64,000 nucleotides of DNA from Chloranthus sessilifolius (GCA_021018995.1 CM037593.1:17078088-17142087), one strand, 5' to 3'; counted from the first letter of the stretch, positions 43,338-56,408 are shown. Notes: generated by a model not told the origin, from the letters alone. Made by a program: numbers and translations.

Positions 43338-43435
43338 GATGGAAGAGCTTAGTGTTGATGAGAAATGAGTGGAGAAATAGGACTTGCGAAGCTGACCCCA
43401 AATAGATGAGATAAGGCTATGTTGATTACGATGAA
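43338..43435 (+). mobile_element. 5'-truncated RTE LINE 3' end
   Basis: GGAGAAATAGGACTTGCGAA then GCTGACCCCAAATAGATGAG matches, in opposite orientation, the 3' end of the RTE remnant near 18043-18130. Only the final 100 bases are present. 42966-43337 and 43436-44263 show no genes. Confidence 0.65.
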
Positions 43436-44263
43436 TATTATTTCTAAATTGTTATGTTGCCATATATTAACATGTAAATGTAATATAAAAAGTATTAAAT
43501 GCATTAAGAATTTAACATACACTGACACTTTCTAAGAAATTTATTGACGGGGTTTTACAGCCATTTGTTTACTTGACAGTTGACACCAACCCTACTCATT
43601 TTACATCCAGCCTGGACCGGCATTGGCAGAGTGAACTACAAGTAGAATATAGCAAATTATTGTCAAAAATAGCAGAATATGCTTAAACCTACACGTTGTA
43701 TCCACCTCTGTTTTCTGTACCCCATATACATATCCTGCATTACGCAGACTCATTTTGGATGGAGAATGTGTATCGAACATATATTGGATATTGACATTTA
43801 AAGGATGCAATGTCACACAGTACCGACTCCCCAAAGGAGACCAGATTGACCATTTATAGTCAGTTATCATTAGTTGAGTTGGTAGCCTGAGGTCTATGAT
43901 TAATCTTTCCTGTGCCTCCATTCATGTCTAAATTGTGCTGATGAATTGACCATGTGGACATCAAATGCAAATGGCATTGACATATCATTTTAGAATTGAT
44001 CTCCCAGAACACTATTTATATTATTATTGTTACTTTACTTTATGAATAAATCCCTTATACATAGCTTTAAAACTGATCAATTGTAGCCATGCTGCCATAC
44101 TTACATACCATTTCTTCGGAGGTTAGCATGCCTAGCTACAGGCAAAAGTGTTTTAATCAACACTCATATGCATACCTGAGCAACATAATATGTATCAACA
44201 TAGGCATTCCTGGCCTTTACAGGTATCTGGATATCATATGATATATGATGTATTCTTACTAAC

Positions 44264-44649
44264 CTAGCAGTGTGCCTGAGCGTGCATACGATCTTAGCTC
44301 AACAGAATGACATTCCCCCTTGCTTCTCTTCCGTTCTTTGGAGCTCGTCTTTAGGCACAACTGCCTGTTGCTTCCCTAGCGCTGTGTAGAAGTTGGACGG
44401 CATAATATCAGTTACTGTCCTCGCTATTGGAAGAAAATTTTAATTCAATTTGTATTTTTTTCTCTAATAAGAGACATATAACTTACGGTTAAGATAAGTC
44501 AAGCTCAAGGAGAAGAGGAGATTAAATACGGCTGTATAACCAAGCAAGGCACCAACACCAATCCAAAATACCAGTAACTCTCTGGAAATAAACCGTGTGT
44601 TTTCATCACAGCAACTCCTAAAGAGAATATTGGTGTTATTCCCAGCTTT
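44264..44649 (-). pseudogene. ABCG32-like linker exons, inverted
   Basis: Two minus-strand exons of a PDR transporter. The first, 44649 down to 44487, begins after a TTGCAG acceptor and reads KAGNNTN...FWIGVGALLGYTAVFN, ending LTYLN plus one base at a GTAAGT donor. This is the last membrane segment of TMD1. The second, 44381 down to 44264, continues PLGKQQAVVPKDELQ and, after a one-base frame change, ELRSYARSGTLL, ending in phase 1 at GTTAGT. These are the exons expected immediately before the first exon at 12352/52529, and the phases fit (one base plus the two bases AA). They lie in reverse orientation to copy B, so a rearrangement separated them. Frame disruption marks them as dead. Confidence 0.75.
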
Positions 44650-45108
44650 CTGCAACACAAAGCAGAATCTTAGTACTGATTCCAGATTCCGTGCACTGTG
44701 CTAAACCCCCATATATCCGTGATAACTGGAGCAAGTTTACAATTAGAGCACTTTCATGAACTACATCTATGCTGGCATTGAGAACTTTCTCTTTCTGAAG
44801 TGCTTTTTGACTTGGAACGTCATTTTTTTATTGCATTCAGTTCTTTAAGCAAGTTCATATCTTCTGCTACTTGACTACTTCCCTCCTCTCCTTCCCCTCA
44901 AGAAAAAAATATATGTGCAAGAACATATTCTCATGATATAAAACTAGAGACATGGTCACAATAAGTTTTCTTTAGAACATCAACACTTCTCTTTTTCCCC
45001 AAGAAATTCTTGTATCTTTTTTTTTGTGCTAAGCAAATAAAAAAAATAGTAATTATTAAAAAAAAATTGAACATTTTGCAGTTTATATTGCAAATTTTGA
45101 TTTAGACA
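44650..45108. other. unassigned spacer left of segment B
   Basis: No coding text. The expected preceding ABCG exon (further TMD1) is not found here on the minus strand. Confidence 0.4.
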
Positions 45109-45351
45109 CCTCGGTATCGGAGCCTGTATCGACCTCTGATTTTTGCCCATGCTTAAACGTATTAGCCAATGCTTAGAATGCAAAATGGTTAGAAAAAAAC
45201 AGTAAAAACATCTATGTATTGGCTTTATCGGTAGGCGTCTGTTGATACCCATGTGATACTGATACACTTTTCTGAATCATTATTGGTCTAGCTGAGATCC
45301 AATAAGTATCACTGGTAATAATGGTATCGGCCGAGAATTATAACCATGGTC
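45109..45351. repeat. hAT-type MITE (TATCGG variant), segment B
   Basis: Homologue of 5663-5914 along its whole interior (CTCGGTATCGGAGCCTG through GGTATCGGCCGAGA-TTATAACCATGG). The outermost left terminus is replaced by TTTAGACAC, so the left end is truncated or recombined. Confidence 0.65.
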
Positions 45352-45468
45352 CATTGGCTAAGCCACCTTTTGAATAATAATACATCTTCTTCCTTATCAT
45401 ATATATAGTGGCGAACTCACATTTTTTTCCCCCCGAACAAGTGAGATTTTATTAGTGAAAGAGAGAAA

Positions 45469-45485
45469 AACTTGAGGCAATCTTT
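45469..45485. repeat. LINE left target-site duplication
   Basis: AACTTGAGGCAATCTTT, matching AACTTAAGGTAATCTTT at 52070-52086 (15 of 17). The segment A homologue (about 11887-11903) has one uninterrupted copy. Confidence 0.8.
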
Positions 45486-45841
45486 TTTTTTTTTTGATCG
45501 GTAATAAGAAATGTATTAAAAGCCAGCAAGGTGCTGAAGGAGACAAAAACACCAATACAAAAACAGCAACAGAAAACAAAGAAAGGCGCAAAGCGCAACA
45601 ACAGTGACGTAACCTACTAGTCCTAACCCGGATCCCAAGGAGCCGCCTCATCCCCGTCAATCTCACTTCAGCTAGAGACCCACAGATACTTACAGTCCCT
45701 TACAAACTTGATAATCATCCCCACCGGATGTGACTTATTTTCGAAGATTCTATCATTCCTTTTTAGCCATAAGCTCCAGCATACTGTGAAGAACGCTACC
45801 CTCCAGTAGTTCCGAAACTGATCTTCAAACGAAACTGAAGT

Positions 45842-48800
45842 CTAGGCTAGGAAATGCTGGGAAATGGTTGAAGGGGTGACCCAGGCCATGCTGAAAAAAC
45901 TAAGGATCGCTCCCCAAACCTGGTAGGCTGTATGAAAGTGGAGAAATAGGTGCCCAATTGATTCTTCCTGCTGATGACACATTACACAAGTATTGGGAAT
46001 CTCCTTTCTCCGCTGGATGAGCTGATCGATGGTTAGGACTTTCCCTTTAAGCAGTGTCCAAGCGAAGAATCTAACCTTAGGAGGAATTCCCAACTTCCAC
46101 AACTTAACTCCATGAAATTTGATAAGCGGACGACGTGAGAGCATCCAATAGTATGTCTCACACTGAAATTGCCGTCTTTGCCTCCGGCCCAAAACCTCTG
46201 TTCTTGACTCTGCCCATTTGGGGGGCTATTATAGATTAGGGACAACAACTTAGTAAGGAGGCCATCTCCTCACACCTTAGAGATCTACGGGTGGAGACCT
46301 CCCATAACGTACCCCCACTGAAATCTTAGACAAAATCATAGATCCAACCCCCCTAGTTGGTGGAAATGGCATAGATATCCGGAAAAACCATCTTAAGACA
46401 GACCCCATCCACCTGAGTATCATCCCAAAATCGAATCTGCGAGCCACAACCCTACTTGAACCTAATCCATTTAGCATACGAGGACCAGGTTCCGCAGATA
46501 GCCTTCCCCCAAGCCGAAGAACCTCTGTGTATAGCCATATTGATTCCCCAATTCCCACTCGACTGCCCATACTTCTCAGCCAACACCACTCTCCCAAGAC
46601 TTCCTCTCTCACTCTCCAAACCAGCATGCCAGAACCATTTCCCTAGTAAAGCAACATTGGATTCCTTCAGGCTTCGAATACCCAGACCACCACAAGACAT
46701 TGGGAGCTGGCAGGTCTCCCAGTTCACCAAGTGGTAGCGTTTCCCTAGACTTGTGAATTCCCAAAGAAAATTTCTTTGAATTTGCTCAAGACGGTGGATT
46801 ACCCCTGCCGGACAAAGAAACATAGACATGAAGAAAATGGGCATGCTTGAGAGCACAAATTTAAACAAAAGAAGTCGGTCCCCACTACTTAACAATTTGC
46901 CTTTCCACGTAGACAGCCGCTGTTCGAACCGCTGAACTACAGGATCCCAAGCCCGCACAGAAAGTTTCTTGATACCCGAAGGCAACCCCATATATTTTAT
47001 AGGAAGCTTCTCAATAGGCCAATTAACCATAGTCGATAATATCTCCATCTGCTGATCCCTAGTACCAATTCCTGCAATAGCCGATTTGTGGAGGTTAACC
47101 CGTTGACCTGAACAGCCTCATAAACAGCAAGAATATTCGTAAGATTACTAAACTCCTCCACCTCAGCATGCCCAAATAAAATGGTATCATCTGTATATTG
47201 CAGGCGCGAGATAGCCCGGCCCTGAGATCCCACCATCACCCCCGATATAAGCTGAATTTGCTTCGCGCGAACAATAAGGCCAGCCAGGGCTTCGCCTACG
47301 ATGTTGAATAGGAAAGGAGATAATGGGCCTCCCTGGCGGAGGCCTATCGAGCTATGGAAATACCCGGCTGGTGTGTCGTTGATAAGGACCGAAACCATAC
47401 CGATGAGATGCGAGCACTCATCCATTTCCTTCAGATCATCCCAAACCAAAATCTGCCAAGCATTTAGTCAAGGCAGTCCCAACTAACTCTGTCATAGGCT
47501 TTCTCCATATCCACCTCCCATAAGGTCGTAGGACGACGAGATAGGTGAGCCGAATGTATCACCTCATGAGCTACCGCGACCAGATCGGCCAGTTGTCTTC
47601 CCTGAACAAAAGCTTCCTAGTTATCCGAAATAATCTTACCCATAACCGACTTAATTCTGTTGGCAAGAACTTTGGAACTAATTTTATACATGCAGTTGAG
47701 GAGACTAATCGGCCTGAAATTAGATATGTCCTCAACTCCACTTTTCTTCGGTATCAGGGTTAAGAAAGTAGAGTTTAGACACCGACCAATGAAACCATTC
47801 GTGTGGAACTCAACGAAAATTTCCATCATATCCGATTTTAGAATCGACCAGAAAACACGATAGATTCCAGCGTAAATCCATCCCGACGCGGGGATTTATT
47901 TTTCCCTCCGCACCTGATTGCCCTCCAAACTTCTTTCTCGATGAACGACTTCTCCATCTCAGTACTCTCAACCTCAGAAATGGTGTTGAAAGAAATCCCA
48001 TCCAGTACCGGCCGGATCAAACCATCGTCCGTGTAAAGATTAGAGTAATATCTCACCACTCCCCCCCGAATCTACTCCAGCTCAGAGTTATGAACCTCGT
48101 CAACCACAACACTACTCATGAAATTGGATTTGTACCTCGCATTCGCCACCACATGAAAAAAGTACCTTGTATTCTGATCCACCTCTCGCAGCTACCGAAC
48201 TTTGGATTTTGCCGTCAGTGCACCTCTTTAGCTCTGCACTTATCGTTGAAATCCTGCTTTTTAAGGGCCCACTCCCCTTTTTCCACCTCCTAGAGGACCC
48301 TCATCTCCTCGATATTATCTAATCTCTTTCAGCCGAAGGAGTAAGTCCTCCTTGGCAGTCCGCACCAACCCGTAAACCTCTCGATTTTAAACCTTGATGC
48401 GCTCCTTTAGAAGTTGAAGTTTGGAAGTGAAACGAAACAGAGCCGTACCAGTAGGCACCAGTTCATTCCACCACAAAGGGACCAAAAGTTTGAACTGTTC
48501 ATCCAACAACCACATATTCTCGAATCGGAACGAGGCCGGACCTCTCCCCCTAGTCTCACACGTCAATAGGATTGGACGATGGTCCGACACCGCTCTAGCA
48601 AGGCCTTCAACTCTGGCTGCCGGGAAAAGATTCATCCATTTTGTGGTACAAAGGAAACGGTCCAGCCGGCTGAACGAGGGATTATCCTGAAGATTCGACC
48701 AGGTGAAATTTGCTCCCGTTAGAGGCAAATCCATCAGCTCCCCCTCAGAAATAAAATTGTTAAAATCTCTCATCACCCCCCTATCTGGCAGACGCCCACT

Positions 48801-49244
48801 TTTCTCATGGGCCCATCTAATGGCATTAAAATTCCCCCCAGAGCAATGGGGGAACTCCCATCTAGCCGAAATAGCCGCCAGTTCAAACCAAAAATCGCCA
48901 CGCAGTCTATCATTTGAAGGCCCATATATACCGGAGAATGTTCACACCTTGCCAGTGTCCCTAATCAGGAGCACAACCGAGACCGAAAATTGGCCCACCT
49001 CGTTGTCCAATTTGTCGAACAGGCCGGAATCCCAAACTACCAGAATTCCACCCGAAGCCCCCACAGAATCAGCTCCTATCCAGTCCCATCGATGCCCTCC
49101 AAGCACCACTGCGACTTTAAACTTATCACAACATCCCCATTTGGTTTCCTGAAGAGTAATGACCGCCGGGTTAATGAGCGAGATGACTTGTTTTACCCTG
49201 ACCCGCTTGAATCGATCACTGATACCTCGCACGTTCCATGACAA
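45842..49244 (-). pseudogene. LINE ORF2 (endonuclease, RT, zf-RVT)
   Basis: Second LINE protein, which nicks target DNA and reverse-transcribes in place. The endonuclease reads SWNVRGISDR, LQETKW (catalytic Glu) and SDHRPILLT (catalytic Asp-His), at 49244-48387. RT covers 48059-46452: FLTLIPKKSG, FRPISLLNCMYKI, VDMEKAYDRVSWD, GLRQGGPLSPFLF and the active-site box YTDD at 47186-47197 (usually YADD or FADD). The thumb and zinc-binding tail end at 45842 (PPKVRFFAWTLLKG, CVMCHQQEESIGHLFLHF). At least five frame changes or stops occur, for example near 48940, 48380 and 47450. Confidence 0.88.
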
Positions 49245-49249
49245 AATCT

Positions 49250-51436
49250 TTATATGAAATCAACGAAATGCCCACTCGTCGAAACCTTACCGTTTGACAT
49301 CCCCCACTGAAGTCGCACAAGCTCCCTGGGGATATCGTGATAATTCTTCTTGCTGCTATTGTGCCTATTAGTGAGAATAGAACTGAAAACATCCCTGAGT
49401 TTCTCATCGGGACCTTTGAAAGACATTCCCAAATCACCCCCCACTCTGATCAGACGATCAACCTTGTTCAAAAAGCCAGGACGTTCCCCATTCTCCCAAG
49501 CCCTAGAATCAACATTATAGTCTGAGTCCCTTTGTAGACATGCAATCTGGGAATCCGAAGGTATCGCCATTAGATAGGTACTCTCAGCAGGAGTAGAATC
49601 GACCCCCTGCTGGAGGTTAGAGATGATGTAATCTCTCGGGTCCCCTCCCCTCGGGGTCATATAATCCCCTCCCTCGGGGCAAACCTGATCTTGGATCCAA
49701 GGCCTCGAGTATAACGGGCTCGAAAATTTCAGAACAAAGATCGAAACGGGTCCGTCGCCCAATCTCATACAAAGACCCCCAATATCCGACCCATCTAGGT
49801 CCACCGGAAAGCCCCTGCCAGCTATCGCTTGTCACCATCCCAAAGGACACGTGTCTTCGAAGGATACCCTCCAAGCTTCTCACAAACCGTAGGCTCAAGG
49901 TAGAACAAGAAACTCAATGTAGTGTCAGGTCAGCAGTATCAGACTAGCCACGCGTTAGTATGGCAGAACATCCCCGGGTTATCGTGCTCGAATCTCGAGG
50001 CAAGAAACGAATGACGGTGCCAGGGTCGCCACGTAGCCCGGCGCCACCACAAAAGTCAAACCTCGCAGTTGAAACCCTTCCATAGTTTCCAGAAACCAAG
50101 TCGCGTGGTTTTCTAAAACCACTGACGTGCCACTTGTCACGATCTCCACCCGCCTCGAAGCCCTCCTCCCTCTGCTTCTCCACCTCCTTCTATAAAAGAC
50201 CAAAACCTCTTTTTTATCTCCTATAGTCGCCTTCCTCTTTAGGCGAGACAACCTCTCTGTCACTATCGGATCCCACCGACAAGGTGCCTCATCTCCCTTC
50301 TCCGCCAGCAACTAGGTCAGCCCACCACCCACCACTGGTGTCGTCTGACAACCGAAACTTGAGTACGACAGAATGAGAGCCGTTGAACATCTCAACGGTA
50401 AGAGATCAAGTTTCGAGCGACACATTTGAACCTGGCGGTTTGACTGTACCACCGGTTGTCGCCTCCCACCGGAATCTTCTCTAACCCCCTCTGCTATCTG
50501 CAGACGATAGATCTCGTCTACAATTTCTCCCTCTTCAAGTTCAGCCAAAGGAGGATGAGCAATCCCGACAGAGCCTAGGGCACCTCGGAGCCCCACAGAC
50601 GAGGATGGCCCCCACAGTTCCCCCCTTCCATGAGACGGATCTGCGGCCGAGCTCCCCTCCGTGCTTCTCGCCAATGGCCGACCGGGCCGTTGAGACTTCT
50701 TTTGCGGAACCACAAAATACGTCTACGTCGAAGTTTTAGGGCCCCGGGGTTACATCGCCCGATTGCTGAGGGACGATCACCCTCTCCACCAATGCCACTT
50801 CTATGAAGACCCAAAATTTCTGGCCGCCAACACAGACCTCGCAGCATCTGAGGATGTGCTCCAGCCGATCAACAGCAACGAGAATTCTGGCAGCACTCGT
50901 TCTCCAAACGTATCTGTTCTACGGTCAACGAGGATGAACCTACCACATCTATCTCCGATCCCCTTGAGCACTTCAGGGGACCATGCATGGAGCGGTAAGC
51001 CCAGCACCTGAATCCAAACTCCTCCTCCCCACCGATGGAGAGACAGGTCTCCAACATAAGGCTCCCAAAACCCACACTCAACCGGGATCCCATCAATGCA
51101 TAGCAGCTTAGTAGCACAGAAGACTTTAGCCACCTCTTCCGCGCCAAATCGCAGTAGGAACTTAGTTTCAGAAATAGAAGATATACTAGGTCTAATAGAA
51201 GCTTCCCATGTAAATTGTACCCATCTATGTAAATGGAACAAAGTTAATGTATCTCTGAAAGTATAAAGAACAACCCAATAGCTTCGTAGGTTATTGACTA
51301 GGGAAGGAAACTGCGGAGAATCGAACTTTAGCTTGGCCATGCCATCACTCAGTTCCGGCATGCAGGAGACCTCTTCAACGGCCGTCATTGAGCAGCCTGA
51401 ATCCCCTCTTTCTTTCCCTCGATTCTTCAGTTTCAA
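49250..51436 (-). pseudogene. LINE ORF1 (DUF4283 RNA-binding protein)
   Basis: First LINE protein, which binds the element RNA. The open stretch 51436-50801 carries the DUF4283 fold (VQFTWEASIRPS, GGGVWIQVLGLPLHAWSPEV, GRFILVDRRT). The sequence continues in other frames (50713-50312, 50311-49979, 49898-49617) and ends at 49250 (GHFVDFI then stop), overlapping the start of ORF2. Frameshifts divide it, and no intact CCHC knuckle was found. Confidence 0.75.
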
Positions 51437-52528
51437 CGAAAGAGACCCCAGTCAGCCAAGTGGCCGAATTTTTAAAAGCAATGTTAACCCGCTGGAAATA
51501 TTTGCCGGCGATAGACCACCCCCGCTGTAAATCACTCATATGTGCACCATTATTGACCGTTTGATTAACCTTACCAGTTCAGGGAATACGCTCGTCCGCA
51601 GATTTAACCAACACACCATCGACCACTCGCTTTGCACCCATGTCGATGACATACCGATCGACGTCGGAAATTCACATTCCGACACCGGCCATAGATCCAA
51701 TCTCCCACTCTTAACACCAAAACAGGTCGCTGTGTAGCCATAAGAAATATATCCCTAATTTTCGAACTTCATCGTCTAAGATTTGGTAATCTAAATAGTG
51801 TACGATACACGACACTCCTGTTGTTGTTTTGAATTATTGATTGTAGATATCTTCATTCCAGGTTTTCTGAAGTTCTGATAGCTGTGAGAGCACAAAAGGC
51901 CTGTAGATGATACACACTTGGATCCGTTTTCTTTGGTGAGTCTAATGGTAGAAGTTGAATAGTTAGCGTTTGATAGATGGATATAGACTGGTGGTATTAG
52001 GATTTGATAGGTGGTCTTAGGGTTAGGAGGAGAAAGAAGAAAAGAAGAGAGAATAATTAGAGAAGGCTTAACTTAAGGTAATCTTTGTAGCAGGCCTTTA
52101 AACAAAGGAGATAAATCCAAAAATACCAATGGCTGATTGATTCAATACTTAGATCCCTAAGGCTAACATGGGAGACCCTGTTGTTGACAAGTTTGCTTTC
52201 CTAGTTTTGTTTACTGCAAAAATATAGAGAACCTTTTGCTCTGAGTGGCTTGCAATTTATCTCTTTGAACTGCAACTCATAACTACACCACAGTGCCATG
52301 TCCTGTCTTAAACAGTCGTCTAATTAGGCTTACTTGCAATATTGTTTGAATATTATACACTGGGTTCTCATATCTGAATCTATTTTCAAATTTTTGGAAG
52401 GTGATGAATTGCGCCATTGTATCTGCTTCCATATTTCCATATCAGGATATCATAGATTAAATCTGGACTTAAGTCGGTTTTCATGGAGTCTTGCTGAAGG
52501 TTTCTTTTGAACTCATATTTTGGTGCAG

Positions 52529-55500
52529 AAAAAAATGGTAAAGAACAAAGAAGCATGGTTTTTCCCTTTCAACCGCTCTCTATGTGCTTTAGCAACATCA
52601 ATTACTATGTGGATGTGCCTCTGGTATGTCTATGCTGCCATCAATGGTTTTCTGGCTTTTTGGGAAATTTATTAGTATTCTCATCGCTCATCCATTACTG
52701 CTAACAGGAGCTGAAGCAGCAAGGCATTTTAGAAGATTGATTGCAGTTGTTGGTTGATGTTACTGGGGCATTTAGACCATGAGTGCTTACAGCATTGGTT
52801 GGAGTCTGGTTCTGGTAGAACTACTCTCATGGATGTTTTAGCTGGTAGAAAAACTGGAGGGGTTATAGAAGGTAGCATTAGTATTTCTGGTTATCCAAAA
52901 CAGACAATAAATTTCTGCAAGAATCTCTGGTTATTGTGAGCAAAACGATGTACATTTCCCATGCATGACTGTTCATGAATCACTTTTGTACTCTGCATGG
53001 CTCCGATTACCATCTGATGTTGATTTGGGGACCCAAAAGGTAAAATAATTAAAGAATGGAAGCTTCATTTTCTGCATTTGTCATGGATGATATCTTCATA
53101 TAGAGATTGTATTTAGTTTTGATTTTGTTATTTTTACTTATCATGTTGCAAATTTGTTGATGTTTCATATTTGATTTGTATTTATTGATATTTGTTTATT
53201 CTTAGAACATGAAATCCTTAATATTAGAATCAAAGTATGATGCTTTAGTAGTTGAATTTTTTTCTTCCTATTTTTTTTCCTTATATAAAAAAAGAATAAT
53301 ACTAATTAATAGATAAAAAAAAGTTTAAATTACAATAATAAATAGCCTCGTCATGGCGTAGCGAGCTTCTTCGCTATGACATCGCCACGCCGCCTTAACT
53401 ACCTTGATTTTATTTTAGTTGCACATCTTAAGGTTTAAGTATGGGACGGCTTTACCCTACGTAAAACCTTAGTTTATTTTTTATCTTAGATGCATGGTTA
53501 GGAGATTACTTTTTCATTGGTAGTTTATGTATTCCGTTTTTACTCTTGAGCAAACTATAAAGTGTGGTTCATTCAAAGTCCTCGATCTTAATTTATATGA
53601 TTTTTATGGATTGTATGTATGCCTGCTCATCGCCTTAACAAGCGTGCGGTGTCATAACACAAAATTTTAGGCCATTTAGATCGGCTAGGATTCTGGGTCA
53701 TGACACTCTCTCTCGTTACCTTTTCATCTACCATATATGATGGCATCCAAACCAGAAATGTGGCCTCTTTTTCCTCCACCAGTTTCTCTTCCTCTTTCCC
53801 TATTTTTGGTTTTATTTTTACTGTCTTGATAATAACAGGCAACAATCACATGTAAAATGCTTACACAAGCGATTCCATGTTACGAAAAGTCAAGTGATAG
53901 AGTACAACTAAAGAGTACGTATTATATGTTTACATACTTTGGTATGTGCTACATACGCTACAACATTTGGTTTTGTTAGATGCTGTGGATATGAGACATT
54001 TGCTCACCAACCGGAGATGCCCTTGTGGCAGGCCATGGTGTGGAAATGGTTCAGCCCAAAATTCACATGATCGGACAATCCTAATTGTTTGATCGAGAGC
54101 TTTTAAAACCTTCAAATAGATTATTAACTGGGATGTGAAAAATGGTTCATATTAATGTACAAAAAATGCTTTTATGAGAATGACTTTCGCAAGAATGATT
54201 GAATAAAGATGAGCTTTTTCGGTCATCTGTCTCTAATATAAGTTTTTGGTTTTTAAATTTTTTATACTTAGTAAATTATAATTAAGAAAACAGGACTTTT
54301 CCTGGTTGACGGGTTTGCTTATTTAATTCATTTTTTCATGACCGATGATTCAATTGAGTAATGAGTTTTCCATCCTTGAATTATATACGTTCTTGTAGAA
54401 AGTTGGATTAAATTATCAATTTCTGTTGATTGTGTAACCTGTTGGTTTCGATATGACAGGGAGACCCAGATCAACATAACTAATTCCATGGGAGTCATGC
54501 ATATGCAGCAGTCCTCTTCATTGGAATTATTAATGCAACTGCTGTTCAACCCGTGGTGTCCACTGAAAGGTTTATTTCATACTGAGAGAGAGAGCAGCGG
54601 GGATGTACTCAGCTCTACCATTTGCATTTGCCCAGGTCTGGATTTTCCATTGCGTTACTTCAAATTTGTACCAAACCCACTTCATCTATTTAGTAAAAAT
54701 GCTTTTTTTTTTTGGTAAACAGGTTGCTATCAAGTTCCCTTCCGTGTTTATACAGGCATTAATTTACGGCACTGTGTTCTATCCTATGGCTTCATTTGAA
54801 TGGGCGACAATGAAGTTCATGTAGTACGTATTCTTTATGTACTTCACATTCTTCGGCATGATGACCACTTCCATCACATCCAATCATAATGTGGCACCAA
54901 TCATTGCTGTGCCCTTTTATATGCTGTGGAATCTTTCTGTGGATTTATGACCTCACAAGGTAATGAACTGGGGTAGTTCTGCTCCTTTGTCTGATAAAGC
55001 ATCAGTGAGGTTGTTCCTGTTTGGATTTTTAATTCTATTATCTCACAACATAGTCATAGATCAAAATCTCGGACTATACCGAGACGTATCTGGCGATATA
55101 ATCCTAGTCATTGGTGCCACCTGAGACAAGTGTGTTGTCTCGGATATCACCTGGTACATATTCTACATATTCTTTTTTTTTTCGATAAATAGTACATACT
55201 CTATGTAGTATATTCTATTATTGATACCCGAGACGATACCTGATACCCAAAATGATTAAGCTGATCATTAAAACTTCCTCTGGAAAAAATCTTGATGTAC
55301 TCTTATATAGTCTCCTGGATAAAATCTCAATGTCTTGTAGTTTATTAATGCATATTCTAAGCCACAAAAGAAAAGGGCAATCAGCTGTTTAAAGTAATTT
55401 ATCTTTGATAGAAATGTTCTTAACCAAACTTCCTCTGGCAAAAGGTGTAAGGGAGCGTTTAGATAGCACTTCATAACATGGATTGTCCCAGATTTTTTAT

Positions 55501-55968
55501 GTATGTCCATTTGGATCGCTAAATAATGGATTGTGGATGCTGCTATTGCAGTTCACACTAAAACATAAATAGTGCAAAAGTAGAAAAATTACTTTTCACG
55601 TAACATGACTTTGCAGGAAGATTGTTTACAAGAACACGCATGTCCAAACAGGCCGAAAAATGTGATTATAATCCTCGATTCGAGTATTTAAACTGAATTG
55701 GCTTTTGTTTGCAGAGGTTACCCAGATGGTGGAGCTGGTATTACTGGGCAGAGTCCGTTTCATGGAGTCTCTATGGCCTTTAAGTGTCACAATATGGTGA
55801 CATTGATGAACCCGTGAAGCTAGCCGATGGAATTCACTCTAGTGAGACTCTTTGTTAAGGAAAATTTTGGGTTTCGACACGATTTCTTGGGGCTCGCCAG
55901 GTTTATGGTGGTCAGTTTCTGTGTGATTTTTGCTCCAGCAATCAAATTCTTTTAACTTCCAGGAGTAG
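52529..55968 (+). pseudogene. ABCG32-like transporter copy B, dead
   Basis: Duplicate of the gene at 12352-24008 lacking its exons 3-6. Remaining exon equivalents: 52529-52623 (open), 52708-53039, 54460-54635, 54723-54959 and 55715-55968. Defects in the second exon: CGA to TGA in the ILEDR segment, GGA to TGA in the FRPG segment, a two-base deletion at the Walker A, and the P-loop Lys codon reading Arg. The YAAV and YRERA exon has frame-shifting insertions. The next exon has a Trp to TAG change and a 15-bp deletion, and the last has a stop in the LYGLLVS segment. Between 53139 and 53695 about 0.56 kb of unrelated sequence replaces the 8.7 kb from 12960 to 21700 of segment A. Splice borders are still recognisable. 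Confidence 0.88.
53140..53695. other. foreign filler at the copy B deletion
   Basis: Has no counterpart in segment A. A GC-richer patch (CGTCATGGCGTAGCGAGC, about 53349) with palindromic GCGTAGCGAGCTTCTTCGC-type words lies in AT-rich sequence. Family not recognised. Confidence 0.4.
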
Positions 55969-56408
55969 GAGAAATGTTATTGTTTCTTTTAAAGAGATAC
56001 AGTATATAATGTTTGTGGGTTCTCATAGCAGGTATGCAATATCTCTAATAAGCTACTGATGCAATGCCCTACAAAATCTGTATAGTTTTTTAAGTCCATA
56101 TAATGCAATTATTTCTATGACTTGGTTCTCTCCGAGTTGGATTTGATGGTCACTATGGTCTGATTCTGAAACACAACTTTGCATGTGAACTGTTTTGAGA
56201 TTGACAGAGTGATGCTGCTGTGGGTTACCCCGAACAGTGAACGGCTTCATGGTTAGGTCCAGTTCGCCCTGGTAGATTCGGCCGGTTGGTTTCGCTCTAA
56301 TATTTGTTATATGTTACTAAATTTGTTGCATTTTACCGATAAAAAAAAATTAACAGGATTTGAACACAGACCGTTTGTTTTAATGAAGTCTTAAACCAAC
56401 AAATTAGA

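Larger units (their letters stand above)
45486..52069 (-). mobile_element. L1-type LINE, 6.58 kb, near full length, decayed
   Basis: Non-LTR retrotransposon in minus orientation, bounded by 17-bp target duplications. The plus-strand T run at 45486-45496 is its poly(A) tail, preceded (minus sense) by TTACCGATC, a common 3' end of plant L1 elements. From the 5' end (52069) come a pyrimidine-rich leader, ORF1 with DUF4283, and ORF2 with endonuclease, reverse transcriptase and a zf-RVT region. The presence of both ends suggests full-length insertion. Several frameshifts and stops make it inactive. It interrupts segment B upstream of the ABCG exons. Confidence 0.9.

Noticed and set aside
43601..43921. 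106-codon minus-strand open frame
   Set aside because: No recognisable domain, no conservation with any other segment here, no splice or promoter context. A chance frame is the simplest reading.
46456..49241. Plus-strand open frames across the LINE (for example 48703-49152, 149 codons)
   Set aside because: They are antisense shadows of LINE ORF2. The minus-strand readings carry the endonuclease and RT motifs.
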